NCBI RefSeq assembly: GCF_900109465.1
Contig: NZ_FOAZ01000012.1
Location: forward strand, 1 to 64,000
Direction: 5' to 3'
Length of the DNA stretch: 64,000 nt
Source of the DNA: Streptacidiphilus jiangxiensis
Lineage (GTDB): Bacteria; Actinomycetota; Actinomycetes; Streptomycetales; Streptomycetaceae
Both the position numbers and the translations under genes were made by a program. Shown here piece by piece: positions 27,100-34,655 of the stretch. The notes below the pieces were generated by a model that was not told where the DNA came from, made no database searches, and saw only the letters and a program-made list of their open reading frames with translations. Positions within the stretch are counted from its first letter, which is position 1; each line of letters opens with the position of its first letter.

Positions 27100-27899
27100 T
27101 GCATCTGAACCTGCGCTCGCGCATCGCCCTGCGGCTCGCGATGGCACTCGGGCTGGCCGTGCTCTACGTGCCGCTGCTGGTGGTCCTGGTCAACTCGTTC
27201 AACGCCTCGCGGTCGTTCGCGTGGCCACCGAGCGGGTTCAGCCTGCGGTGGTGGCAGGCAGCCTGGCAGGAGCCGGGCCTGCGCACGGCGCTGTGGACGT
27301 CGGTCAAGGCCGGGCTGGGCGCGACCGGGATCGCCCTGGTGCTCGGCACGATGGCCGCGTTCGCGGCGACGCGCCACCGGTTCTTCGGGCGGCAGGCCGT
27401 GTCGTTCCTGCTGGCCCTGCCGATCGCACTGCCCGGCATCGTCACCGGCATCGCCCTGAACGCGGCGTTCCGAACGGTGCTGACGCCGCTCGGGATCGGC
27501 TTCGGGCTCTTCACCGTCATCGTCGGCCATGCGACGTTCTGCATCGTCGTGGTCTTCAACAACGTCTCCGCGCGCCTGCGGCGACTCTCCTCGGGCAGCG
27601 AGGACGCCTCGGCGGATCTGGGCGCGCACACGTTCCAGACGTTCTGGTACGTCACACTGCCGGCGGTGCGCGGAGCGCTGTTCGCGGGCGCGCTGCTGGC
27701 CTTCGCGCTCTCCTTCGACGAGATCGTGGTGACGACCTTCACCGCGGGCCCGGGCACGCAGACGCTGCCGCTGTGGATCTACGACAACCTGGCCCGCCCC
27801 AACCAGGGCCCGGTGGTGGACGTCGTCGCCTCCGCGCTCATCGTGCTGGCCGCACTCCCGGTCTGGCTGGCCCATCGCATGAGCGCGGAAGCGCTCTAG
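27099..27899 (+). CDS. potC: Polyamine-type ABC transporter permease (PotC-like)
   Basis: A 266-residue permease, the second half of the channel. Six TM segments; first LAMALGLAVLYVPLLVVLVN, followed by the NSFNASRSFAWP turn typical of PotC. The EAA-like loop is ASADLGAHTFQTFWYVTLPA and the last TM region includes LSFDEIVVTTFTAGPG. ATG 27099 overlaps the TGA of potB. It is the last gene of the operon and is followed by a dispersed-repeat hairpin facing the convergent polA. Confidence 0.92.
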   Translation: MHLNLRSRIALRLAMALGLAVLYVPLLVVLVNSFNASRSFAWPPSGFSLRWWQAAWQEPGLRTALWTSVKAGLGATGIALVLGTMAAFAATRHRFFGRQAVSFLLALPIALPGIVTGIALNAAFRTVLTPLGIGFGLFTVIVGHATFCIVVVFNNVSARLRRLSSGSEDASADLGAHTFQTFWYVTLPAVRGALFAGALLAFALSFDEIVVTTFTAGPGTQTLPLWIYDNLARPNQGPVVDVVASALIVLAALPVWLAHRMSAEAL

Positions 27900-27902
27900 G
27901 GC

Positions 27903-27996
27903 CGCGAGGAACTGCGCGACAAGCCACCCACGAGGGTCAGGTCCCGAGCGGACAGGGCCATCCGCCTGGAGTGGGTTCCCCGCGCAGTTCCTCGCG
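27903..27996. repeat. Hairpin form of the dispersed intergenic element (copy C), likely bidirectional terminator
   Basis: Perfect 16-bp inverted repeats CGCGAGGAACTGCGCG (27903-27918) and its complement (27981-27996) flank 62 bp. Each arm is the end sequence of the dispersed element. It fills the whole gap between the convergent potC and polA genes and could terminate both transcripts. Confidence 0.75.
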
Positions 27997-28026
27997 CCCC
28001 TGGAGGCGCAACTGTCTGCGGAAGCC

Positions 28027-30777
28027 TCAGTGCCCCGCGTCCTCCCAGTTGCGGCCGGCGCCGACGGAGACGTCCAGCGGGGCGCGCAGCGGGTAGGCGC
28101 CGGCCATCTCGCGGCGGACCAGCTCCTCGACCGCCGCGCGCTCGCCGGGGGCGATCTCCAGGACGATTTCGTCGTGGACCTGGAGCAGCATGCGCGAGGT
28201 GAGCGCGGCCGCCTGCATCGCCGTGTCGACCTTGAGCATGGCGATCTTGACGATGTCCGCCGCCGAGCCCTGGATGGGCGCGTTGAGCGCCATCCGCTCG
28301 GCCATCTCGCGGCGCTGGCGGTTGTCGGAGGTGAGGTCCGGCAGGTAGCGGCGGCGGCCGAGGAGGGTCTCGGTGTAGCCGGTGCCGCGGGCCTCCTCGA
28401 CGACACGCTGGAGGTAGTCCCGCACGCCACCGAAGCGCTCGAAGTAGGTGTCCATCAGGCGGCGCGCCTCGGCGGTCTCGATGCCGAGCTGCTGCGAGAG
28501 GCCGAAGGCCGACAGCCCGTAGGCGAGGCCGTAGGACATTGCCTTGACCTTGCGGCGCATCTCCGCGTCGACCGCGTCGGGGGCGACGTCGAAGACGTAG
28601 GAGCCGACGGTGGTGTGCAGGTCCTCACCGGAGGCGAACGCGGCGAGCAGGCCCTCGTCCTCGGAGAGGTGGGCCATGACGCGCAGCTCGATCTGGCTGT
28701 AGTCGGCCGTCAGCAGCGTCTCGAAGCCCTCACCGACCACGAAGGCGCGGCGGATCATCCGGCCCTCCTCGGTGCGGACGGGGATGTTCTGCAGGTTCGG
28801 GTCCGTCGAGGAGAGGCGGCCTGTCGCGGCGACCATCTGGTTGAAGGTGGTGTGGATCCGTCCGTCCGCGCCGATCGTCTTGATCAGGCCCTCGACGGTG
28901 GTGCGCAGCCGGGTCTGGTCGCGGTGGCGCAGCAGGATGACGGGCAGCTCGTGCTCGGTCTGGCCGGCCAGCCAGGTGAGCGCGTCGGCGTCCGTCGTGT
29001 AACCGGTCTTGATCTTCTTGGTCTTGGGCAGGCCCAGCTCGTTGAAGAGGATCTCCTGGAGCTGCTTGGGCGAGCCGAGGTTGAACTCGTGCCCGACCGC
29101 GTGGTGGGCCTCCTTGACCGCCTGCTGCACGGCGGAGCCGAACTGGATCTCCAGCTGGGCCAGCCACTCGCGGTCGGCGGCGATGCCGGTGCGCTCCATC
29201 CTGGCCAGCAGCTCGGCGATGGGCAGCTCCAGCTCGCGCATCAGGCCGAGCGCGCTGTCCTTGGCGAGGCGCTCCTCCAGCACGACGGCGAGGTCGAGCA
29301 CGGTGCGGGCCTCGACCATGAGCAGCTCGGCGGCGGCGGCCGTCTCGTCGTCCTCGGAGGCCTCGTCGCCGAAGGCGAGCTGGCCCGAGTCGGCCGCGAC
29401 GGCGGAGCCGAGGGTGCGGCCGAGGTACTCCTCGGCGAGCACGTCCAGGCCGAAGGTGCGGCGGCCCGGCTTCTCCAGGTAGGCGGCCAGCGCGCTGTCC
29501 GCCTCGACACCGGCGATGTGCCAGCCGTGCTCGGCGAAGGCACGCTGCACCTGCTTGGCGATGTGCAGCGCCTTGGGCCTGGCGGCGTCGGCGAGCCAGG
29601 CGGCCAACGCCTGCTCGTCGGCCTCGGCCAGGGAGGTCGGGTCGAACCAGGCGGCGGGGCCCGCCTCGACGGCGAGCGCCACGGCCTTGACGTGGCCCTC
29701 CCCGAGGGACCACTTGTAGTCGGCGGCGAGCCCGACGCGCGCCTCGGCGGCGTGCTCGGCGAGCCAGGCCGCGAGCGCGCCGGGCTCGGTGAGCAGCGCG
29801 CCGTGGACCTCCACGCCCGGCCCGGCGGCGATGTCCGCGCCGCCCTCGGCCGCGCCGGAACCGGCGCCCGGGTCGACGGCGAAGAGGCGGTCGCGCAGCT
29901 GCTGGTTGCGGAACTCCAGGGTGTCCAGCAGCAGCGTGGTGGCCGGGACGTCGTAGGGCTGCCGGACCAGGTCGGACAGGCCGAGCGGCAGCTCGACGTC
30001 GCGGATCAGCTCGGTGAGCTCGCGGTTGAGCTTGACGTCCGCCAGGCCGCCGCGGAGCTTCTCGCCGATCTTGCCCTTGACCTCGTCGGCGTGGGCGACC
30101 AGCTCGGCGAAGCTGCCGTACTGGTTGATCCACTTGGCGGCCGTCTTCTCGCCGACGCCGGGGATGCCGGGCAGGTTGTCCGACGGGTCGCCGCGCAGGG
30201 CGGCAAGGTCCGGGTACTGGGCGGGGGTGACGCCGTACTTCTCGAACACCTTGTCAGGGGTGTAGCGGGTGAACTCGGAGACGCCCTTGGTCGGGTAGAG
30301 CACCGTGACGTTGTCGTTCACCAGCTGGAGCGAGTCCCGGTCGCCGGTGAGGATCAGCACCTCGTAGCCCTCGGCCGAGGCGGCGGTGGCCAGGGTGGCG
30401 ATGATGTCGTCGGCCTCGTACTCGGGCGAGCGCAGGTGCGGCACGTGCAGGGCGTCCAACAGCTCGGAGACCAGCTCGACCTGGCCGCGGAAGCCCTCCG
30501 GCGAGGCCGAGCGGTTGGCCTTGTACTCCGGGTAGATGCCGGCACGGAAGGTCTTGCGGGAGACGTCGAAGGCCACGGCGAAGTGCGTGGGCTGCTCGTC
30601 GCGCAGGATGTTGGCGAGCATCGAGGTGAAGCCGTAGACCGCGTTGGTCGGCTGGCCCGTGGCGGTGGAGAAGTTCTCCTCGGGGAGGGCGTAGAAGGCG
30701 CGGTAGGCCATGGAGTGGCCGTCCATGAGGAGCAGCCGCCCCTTGGACCCGCCGGTCGTACCCTGACTGCCTGCCAT
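28027..30777 (-). CDS. polA: DNA polymerase I
   Basis: A 916-residue repair and replication polymerase. Residues ~15-300 are the 5'-3' flap nuclease (LLLMDGHSMAYRAFYAL, YEADDIIATLA, LTGDRDSLQLV, GDPSDNLPGIPGVGEKTA). Residues ~320-520 have the 3'-5' exonuclease fold, but the position of its first catalytic motif reads VGLAADYKW, lacking the D-x-E pair, so proofreading is probably absent. The polymerase domain has motif A LLTADYSQIELR, motif B RRKVKAMSYGLAYGLSAFGL and motif C LQVHDEIVLE. I use ATG 30777 (AGSQGTTGGSKGRLLLM); the open frame further upstream runs through the thioesterase gene. Standard length for the family. Confidence 0.96.
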   Translation of the reverse strand: MAGSQGTTGGSKGRLLLMDGHSMAYRAFYALPEENFSTATGQPTNAVYGFTSMLANILRDEQPTHFAVAFDVSRKTFRAGIYPEYKANRSASPEGFRGQVELVSELLDALHVPHLRSPEYEADDIIATLATAASAEGYEVLILTGDRDSLQLVNDNVTVLYPTKGVSEFTRYTPDKVFEKYGVTPAQYPDLAALRGDPSDNLPGIPGVGEKTAAKWINQYGSFAELVAHADEVKGKIGEKLRGGLADVKLNRELTELIRDVELPLGLSDLVRQPYDVPATTLLLDTLEFRNQQLRDRLFAVDPGAGSGAAEGGADIAAGPGVEVHGALLTEPGALAAWLAEHAAEARVGLAADYKWSLGEGHVKAVALAVEAGPAAWFDPTSLAEADEQALAAWLADAARPKALHIAKQVQRAFAEHGWHIAGVEADSALAAYLEKPGRRTFGLDVLAEEYLGRTLGSAVAADSGQLAFGDEASEDDETAAAAELLMVEARTVLDLAVVLEERLAKDSALGLMRELELPIAELLARMERTGIAADREWLAQLEIQFGSAVQQAVKEAHHAVGHEFNLGSPKQLQEILFNELGLPKTKKIKTGYTTDADALTWLAGQTEHELPVILLRHRDQTRLRTTVEGLIKTIGADGRIHTTFNQMVAATGRLSSTDPNLQNIPVRTEEGRMIRRAFVVGEGFETLLTADYSQIELRVMAHLSEDEGLLAAFASGEDLHTTVGSYVFDVAPDAVDAEMRRKVKAMSYGLAYGLSAFGLSQQLGIETAEARRLMDTYFERFGGVRDYLQRVVEEARGTGYTETLLGRRRYLPDLTSDNRQRREMAERMALNAPIQGSAADIVKIAMLKVDTAMQAAALTSRMLLQVHDEIVLEIAPGERAAVEELVRREMAGAYPLRAPLDVSVGAGRNWEDAGH

Positions 30778-30969
30778 GCTCTCGCCACCCGCCGCTCTGC
30801 CGACCACTCCGGCCGACTGCCTTCGTGCTTCCGCTGAAATCCTATGGCTCGGCACCGACAGTTCGGGCGGAGCGACCTGCGTCACATCAACTCGGCAGCC
30901 TCCCGCGTCGTACGATCGCACGGATCTCGCACCACGGTGATCCCGAACGACAACGGCGTCAGGAGCAAC

Positions 30970-31443
30970 ATGGCCGACCAGCAGTCCAGCACCGAGCAGC
31001 CCGCCATCCAGCTGAACGTCCCGCAGGACGTGCTGGACCACTTCGCGAAGCTGGGGGTGTCGCCCGAGACCTTCTCCGGCGGCCACCTCGGCGAGAAGCT
31101 CGGCATCCGGATCGTGGAGGCGTCCCCGGAGCGCGTGGTCGGCACCATGCCCGTGGAGGGCAACCAGCAGCCCTACGGCCTCCTGCACGGCGGCGCGTCG
31201 GCCGCCCTCGCGGAGACCATCGGCTCGGTCGGCGCCATGCTGCACGCGGGCCCGGGCCGCTACGCGGTCGGCGTCGACCTGAACGCGACCCACCACCGCA
31301 GCGCGACCTCCGGTCTGGTCACCGGCGTCGCCACGGCGGTCTTCCGCGGTCGCACCGCGGCGACGTACGAGATCGCCATCACCGACGACCAGGGCCGCCG
31401 CGTCACCAGCTGCCGCCTCACCTGCATGCTGCGCGACCTGTAG
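30970..31443 (+). CDS. PaaI-family hotdog-fold thioesterase
   Basis: A 157-residue acyl-CoA thioesterase. The hotdog core shows GTMPVEGNQQPYGLLHGGASAALAETIGS with the catalytic HGG motif, followed by VGVDLNATHHRSATSG and VTSCRLTCMLRDL. It hydrolyses aryl- or acyl-CoA esters in PaaI/YbgC relatives; the substrate here is unknown. ATG 30970 has AGGAG at the right distance; earlier in-frame ATG at 30844 lacks it. It is divergent from polA across about 190 bp. A dispersed-repeat copy starts 5 bp after its stop. Confidence 0.9.
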   Translation: MADQQSSTEQPAIQLNVPQDVLDHFAKLGVSPETFSGGHLGEKLGIRIVEASPERVVGTMPVEGNQQPYGLLHGGASAALAETIGSVGAMLHAGPGRYAVGVDLNATHHRSATSGLVTGVATAVFRGRTAATYEIAITDDQGRRVTSCRLTCMLRDL

Positions 31444-31447
31444 CCCC

Positions 31448-31605
31448 CAGGGGCGCGAGGAACTGCGCGAGGAACCGCGCGAGCAACCCTCCCGAGGCGG
31501 ACGGCCCTGCGCGTCGAGGAGGATCCGCTCGCCGCAGGGCCCCTCCCGGCCGAAGGCCGGGGGTTGTCGCGCCCACCCGCAGACCGGCAGAGCCTCGCGT
31601 CCCTG
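31448..31605. repeat. Dispersed intergenic element (copy D)
   Basis: A 158-bp element between the thioesterase and the next gene. Ends CAGGGGCGCGAGG (31448-31460) and CCTCGCGTCCCTG (31593-31605) are inverted repeats with one mismatch. The middle CTCCCGGCCGAAGGCCGGGG followed by TTGTCGCGCCC aligns with copy B. The left arm shows an extra internal repeat GAGGAACYGCGCGAG. Confidence 0.78.
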
Positions 31606-31662
31606 CACCGTGCAAGTCCCCTACGCGTTTGGCTGCGCCCGGCTGCGGGCACCCTGGCCCGC

Positions 31663-32238
31663 ATGGCGGGAGAGTCCGGGGCGTGGCGGGTCGAGATCCT
31701 GGAGTCCAACGACCGCGACCCGCGCAGCCCACGCCGCTGGTGGCGGCGACAGAGCCGGAGGCGGCGCCTCGCGCTGGTCGGTCTCGCGCTGCTGATCGCC
31801 CTCGCGGCCGCCCTGGCACGCTTTCTGACGCTGCCTCGACCGGTCCCGCCCGCGCCGACCCTGTGGCCCGCCCTGCACTCCACCGTGACCTACGACGGGA
31901 GCGTCGCACGCGGACAGGGCTCCACCGGCTTCGTGATCACCGTCCGGGACGAGGACGTCGCCGCCGTGACGGTCACTCAGATTCACTTCAGCGACGCAGG
32001 ACTGACGCTGCGTACCGAACCGTCCCTCCCGATTCAGGTGCAACCCGGGCAAAGCCGACGCATTCAGCTGATCGCCACGGCGACCGACTGCTCGCGCATT
32101 CCGACGAACGACGAACTTCCTTTCATAGACGTTACGTTCCGTAACATCCGTGCAATCGGGCAGGAAAGCGAAATACTCGGTGACCGATACACCGCCGACC
32201 TCCACCAGTCCATGACCGCCGCCTGCCGTCGAGCATGA
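31663..32238 (+). CDS. Single-pass membrane protein of unknown function
   Basis: A 191-residue protein I do not recognise. Residues ~1-35 are cytoplasmic and very basic (SPRRWWRRQSRRRR), followed by one TM helix (LALVGLALLIALAAALARFL) and a ~135-residue outside domain of alternating strands (STGFVITVRDEDVAAVTVTQ, LPIQVQPGQSRRIQLIATAT) with two cysteines that could form a disulphide (ATDCSRIP and the final TAACRRA). The fold may be an immunoglobulin-like sandwich. I chose ATG 31663; the frame opens earlier only because it crosses the repeat element. GC content falls towards the 3' end, unlike the neighbours. The next gene is the liv operon, transcribed the same way after 164 bp. Confidence 0.7.
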   Translation: MAGESGAWRVEILESNDRDPRSPRRWWRRQSRRRRLALVGLALLIALAAALARFLTLPRPVPPAPTLWPALHSTVTYDGSVARGQGSTGFVITVRDEDVAAVTVTQIHFSDAGLTLRTEPSLPIQVQPGQSRRIQLIATATDCSRIPTNDELPFIDVTFRNIRAIGQESEILGDRYTADLHQSMTAACRRA

Positions 32239-32402
32239 AGGCTCAAATCTTGCTCAGCACATAACAACCCCATCACATAGCGGGACAACCGCTCCCGGCG
32301 GAGCGCAACGGAGCTTTAAAGTCACGGCCAGTTACCGCGCCATGGTTAAGAAGGTCGGGGCCTTCGCGCGGACTACCCCTCATGCCAGTGGAAGGACACT
32401 CC

Positions 32403-33641
32403 GTGCGCAACCGTTCCCTGCTCATGCTGACCGCCATCGCGGCCGCCGGCACGCTCACCCTCTCCGCCTGCGGTTCCCGGGCGGCCTCCGGCGCCTCCGG
32501 CTCCAGCAGCGCGTCCTCCGCGACCACGGTGACCATCGGCGTGGACGCCCCGCTGACGGGCCCGCTGTCCGCGCTGGGCCTCGGCATCCGGAACTCCGTG
32601 GACCTGGCGATCAAGACCGCCAACAAGACCAACGAGGTCCCTGGCATCACGTTCAAGATCGAGGCGACGGACGACAAGGCCTCCCCGCAGCAGGGTCAGC
32701 AGAACGCCACCACCCTGGTCGCGGACAGCAACGTCGTCGGCGTGGTCGGCCCGCTGAACTCCGGTGTCGCGGTCTCGATGCAGAAGATCTTCGACGAGGC
32801 CAATCTGGTCGAGGTCTCCCCGGCCAACACCAACCCGTCGCTGACCCAGGGCCCGAGCTGGGGCACCGGCACCAAGGTGCGCCAGTTCAAGTCCTACTTC
32901 CGCACGGCGACCACGGACGCCATCCAGGGCCCCTTCGCCGCCCAGTTCGTCTACACCACGCTGGCCAAGAAGAAGGTCTTCCTGGTCGACAACAAGCTGA
33001 CCTACGGCGTCGGCCTGGTGGCGACCTTCAAGGACGAGTTCACCAAGCTCGGCGGCACCGTGGCCGGCCAGGACCACGTCACCAGCGGCGCGAGCGACTA
33101 CTCCTCCACCGTGACCGCGATCAAGGCCTCCGGCGCCGACGTCGTCTACTTCGGTGGTGAGTACCCGGACGGCGCCCCGCTGGCCAAGCAGCTCAAGGCG
33201 GCCGGCTACAACGGCCCGGTCGTCGGCGGCGACGGCATGAAGGACGACACGTTCATCAAGCTCGCCGGCACCGCGTCCGAGGGTGACTACGCGACCTCGG
33301 TCGGCGCCCCGGTCGAGAGCCTCGACTCCGCCAAGACCTACATCGCCAACTACAAGGCGGGTGGCTACACCGACCCGTACGCGGCGTACGGCGGCTACTC
33401 CTACGACTCCGCCTGGTCGATCATCGAGGCCGTCAAGGCCGTCGCCGCGGCGAACAACGGCAAGCTGCCGGCCAACCCGCGCCAGGCCATCGAGACCGCC
33501 ATGGCCCAGGTCAGCTTCAGCGGCGTGACCGGCCAGGTCTCCTTCGACCAGTACGGCGACGCCACCAACAAGCAGCTCACCGTGTACGGCGTCAAGAGCG
33601 GCCAGTGGGCCACCATCAAGACCGGTACCTTCTCCGGCTGA
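32403..33641 (+). CDS. livK: Branched-chain amino acid ABC transporter substrate-binding lipoprotein (LivK-like)
   Basis: A 412-residue periplasm-facing lipoprotein capturing leucine, isoleucine or valine. The signal ends in the lipobox LTLSAC, followed by a Gly/Ser spacer. The periplasmic-binding-protein type I fold has TIGVDAPLTGPLSALGLGIR, GVVGPLNSGVAVSMQKIF and VFLVDNKLTYGVGLV. I choose GTG 32403 because GAAGGA precedes it at the right spacing; ATG 32382 is a less likely alternative. Codon use is close to that of highly expressed genes. A strong hairpin after the stop and before livH would allow higher expression of the binding protein than of the membrane parts. Confidence 0.93.
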   Translation: MRNRSLLMLTAIAAAGTLTLSACGSRAASGASGSSSASSATTVTIGVDAPLTGPLSALGLGIRNSVDLAIKTANKTNEVPGITFKIEATDDKASPQQGQQNATTLVADSNVVGVVGPLNSGVAVSMQKIFDEANLVEVSPANTNPSLTQGPSWGTGTKVRQFKSYFRTATTDAIQGPFAAQFVYTTLAKKKVFLVDNKLTYGVGLVATFKDEFTKLGGTVAGQDHVTSGASDYSSTVTAIKASGADVVYFGGEYPDGAPLAKQLKAAGYNGPVVGGDGMKDDTFIKLAGTASEGDYATSVGAPVESLDSAKTYIANYKAGGYTDPYAAYGGYSYDSAWSIIEAVKAVAAANNGKLPANPRQAIETAMAQVSFSGVTGQVSFDQYGDATNKQLTVYGVKSGQWATIKTGTFSG

Positions 33642-33659
33642 CGTACCGCAGACCCTGCC

Positions 33660-33696
33660 CGCGCGGGGGCGCAGCACACCGTTGCGCCCCCGCGCG
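33660..33696 (+). terminator. Attenuating hairpin between livK and livH
   Basis: A 14-bp stem (CGCGCGGGGGCGCA with 33683-33696) with a 9-nt loop, followed by TTTCC. It lies between the binding-protein gene and the permeases and probably terminates most transcripts or stabilises the livK 3' end. Confidence 0.75.
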
Positions 33697-33728
33697 TTTC
33701 CATATCCGAACGACAACGGAGGCCTGCG

Positions 33729-34655
33729 GTGCACGAATTGCCGCAAAACCTGGCCAACGGCCTTTTTCTCGGGGCCATGTACGGGCTTATAGCCGTCGGC
33801 TACACGATGGTCTACGGCATCATCCAGCTCATCAACTTCGCCCACGGCGAGATCTTCATGACCGGCGCCTTCGGTGCGCTGGCCGTCTACAGCAAGCTCG
33901 GCGCCAACGTCTCCATCTGGCTCGCGCTGCCGCTGATGATCGTGGGAGGCGTGGCCACCGCCACGCTCGTCGCCGTCCTCGCCGAGCGCTTCGCCTACCG
34001 GCCGTTGCGCAACGCCCCCCGTCTCGCCCCGCTGATCACCGCGATCGGCCTCTCCATCTTCCTGCAGCAGCTGGTCTGGGGCTTCCCGGGCAACAAGTCC
34101 GCGCGAGTCTTCCCCCAGCTGCCGGGCGGCCCGTTCCACCTGGGCTCCGTCGTCTTCCAGTCCGCTGACATCTTCGTCGTGGTGGCCGCGGTCCTCTCGA
34201 CGCTCTTCCTGGCCTACTTCGTGCGCAGCACCCGCACCGGTCGCGCCATGCAGGCCACCGCGCAGGACCCGGACACCGCGAAGCTCATGGGCATCGACAC
34301 CGACAAGGTGATCGTGATCGCCTTCGCCATCGGCGCCGTGTTCGCCGCGATCGCCGGTATCTCCAGCGGTCTGCGCTACGGCCAGATCGAGTACAACATG
34401 GGCTTCCTCAACGGCCTGTTCGCCTTCACCGCCGCCGTGCTGGGCGGAATCGGCAACATCTACGGCGCCATGCTCGGCGGCCTGGTGCTGGGCCTGGCCC
34501 AGACCCTCTCCGCCGCGTACATCCAGTACATCCCCGGCATGAGCCAGTTCGGCAGCCAGGACTGGTCCGGCGTGTGGGCCTTCGTCATCCTCATCCTCGT
34601 CCTGATGTTCCGGCCGCAGGGCCTGCTGGGCGAGCGCGTCGCGGACAGGGCGTGA
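33729..34655 (+). CDS. livH: Branched-chain amino acid ABC transporter permease LivH
   Basis: A 308-residue inner-membrane permease of the LivH family with about eight TM segments. It starts LPQNLANGLFLGAMYGLIAVGYTMVYGIIQLINF, the very conserved LivH opening followed by AHGEIFMTGAFGA. The cytoplasmic loop RTGRAMQATAQDPDTAKLMGI is the ATPase contact. The start is GTG 33729 with GGAGG eight bases upstream. It overlaps the next gene by GTGA. It forms the channel together with LivM. Confidence 0.94.
   Translation: MHELPQNLANGLFLGAMYGLIAVGYTMVYGIIQLINFAHGEIFMTGAFGALAVYSKLGANVSIWLALPLMIVGGVATATLVAVLAERFAYRPLRNAPRLAPLITAIGLSIFLQQLVWGFPGNKSARVFPQLPGGPFHLGSVVFQSADIFVVVAAVLSTLFLAYFVRSTRTGRAMQATAQDPDTAKLMGIDTDKVIVIAFAIGAVFAAIAGISSGLRYGQIEYNMGFLNGLFAFTAAVLGGIGNIYGAMLGGLVLGLAQTLSAAYIQYIPGMSQFGSQDWSGVWAFVILILVLMFRPQGLLGERVADRA

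Noticed and set aside
31564-31662. Longer N-terminus for the membrane protein before the liv operon
   Set aside because: The first part of that frame lies in the dispersed repeat; ATG 31663 directly precedes the basic leader and TM helix.
32239-32402. T-box or other riboswitch before livK
   Set aside because: I see no T-box sequence or specifier hairpin; only a modest promoter-like region.
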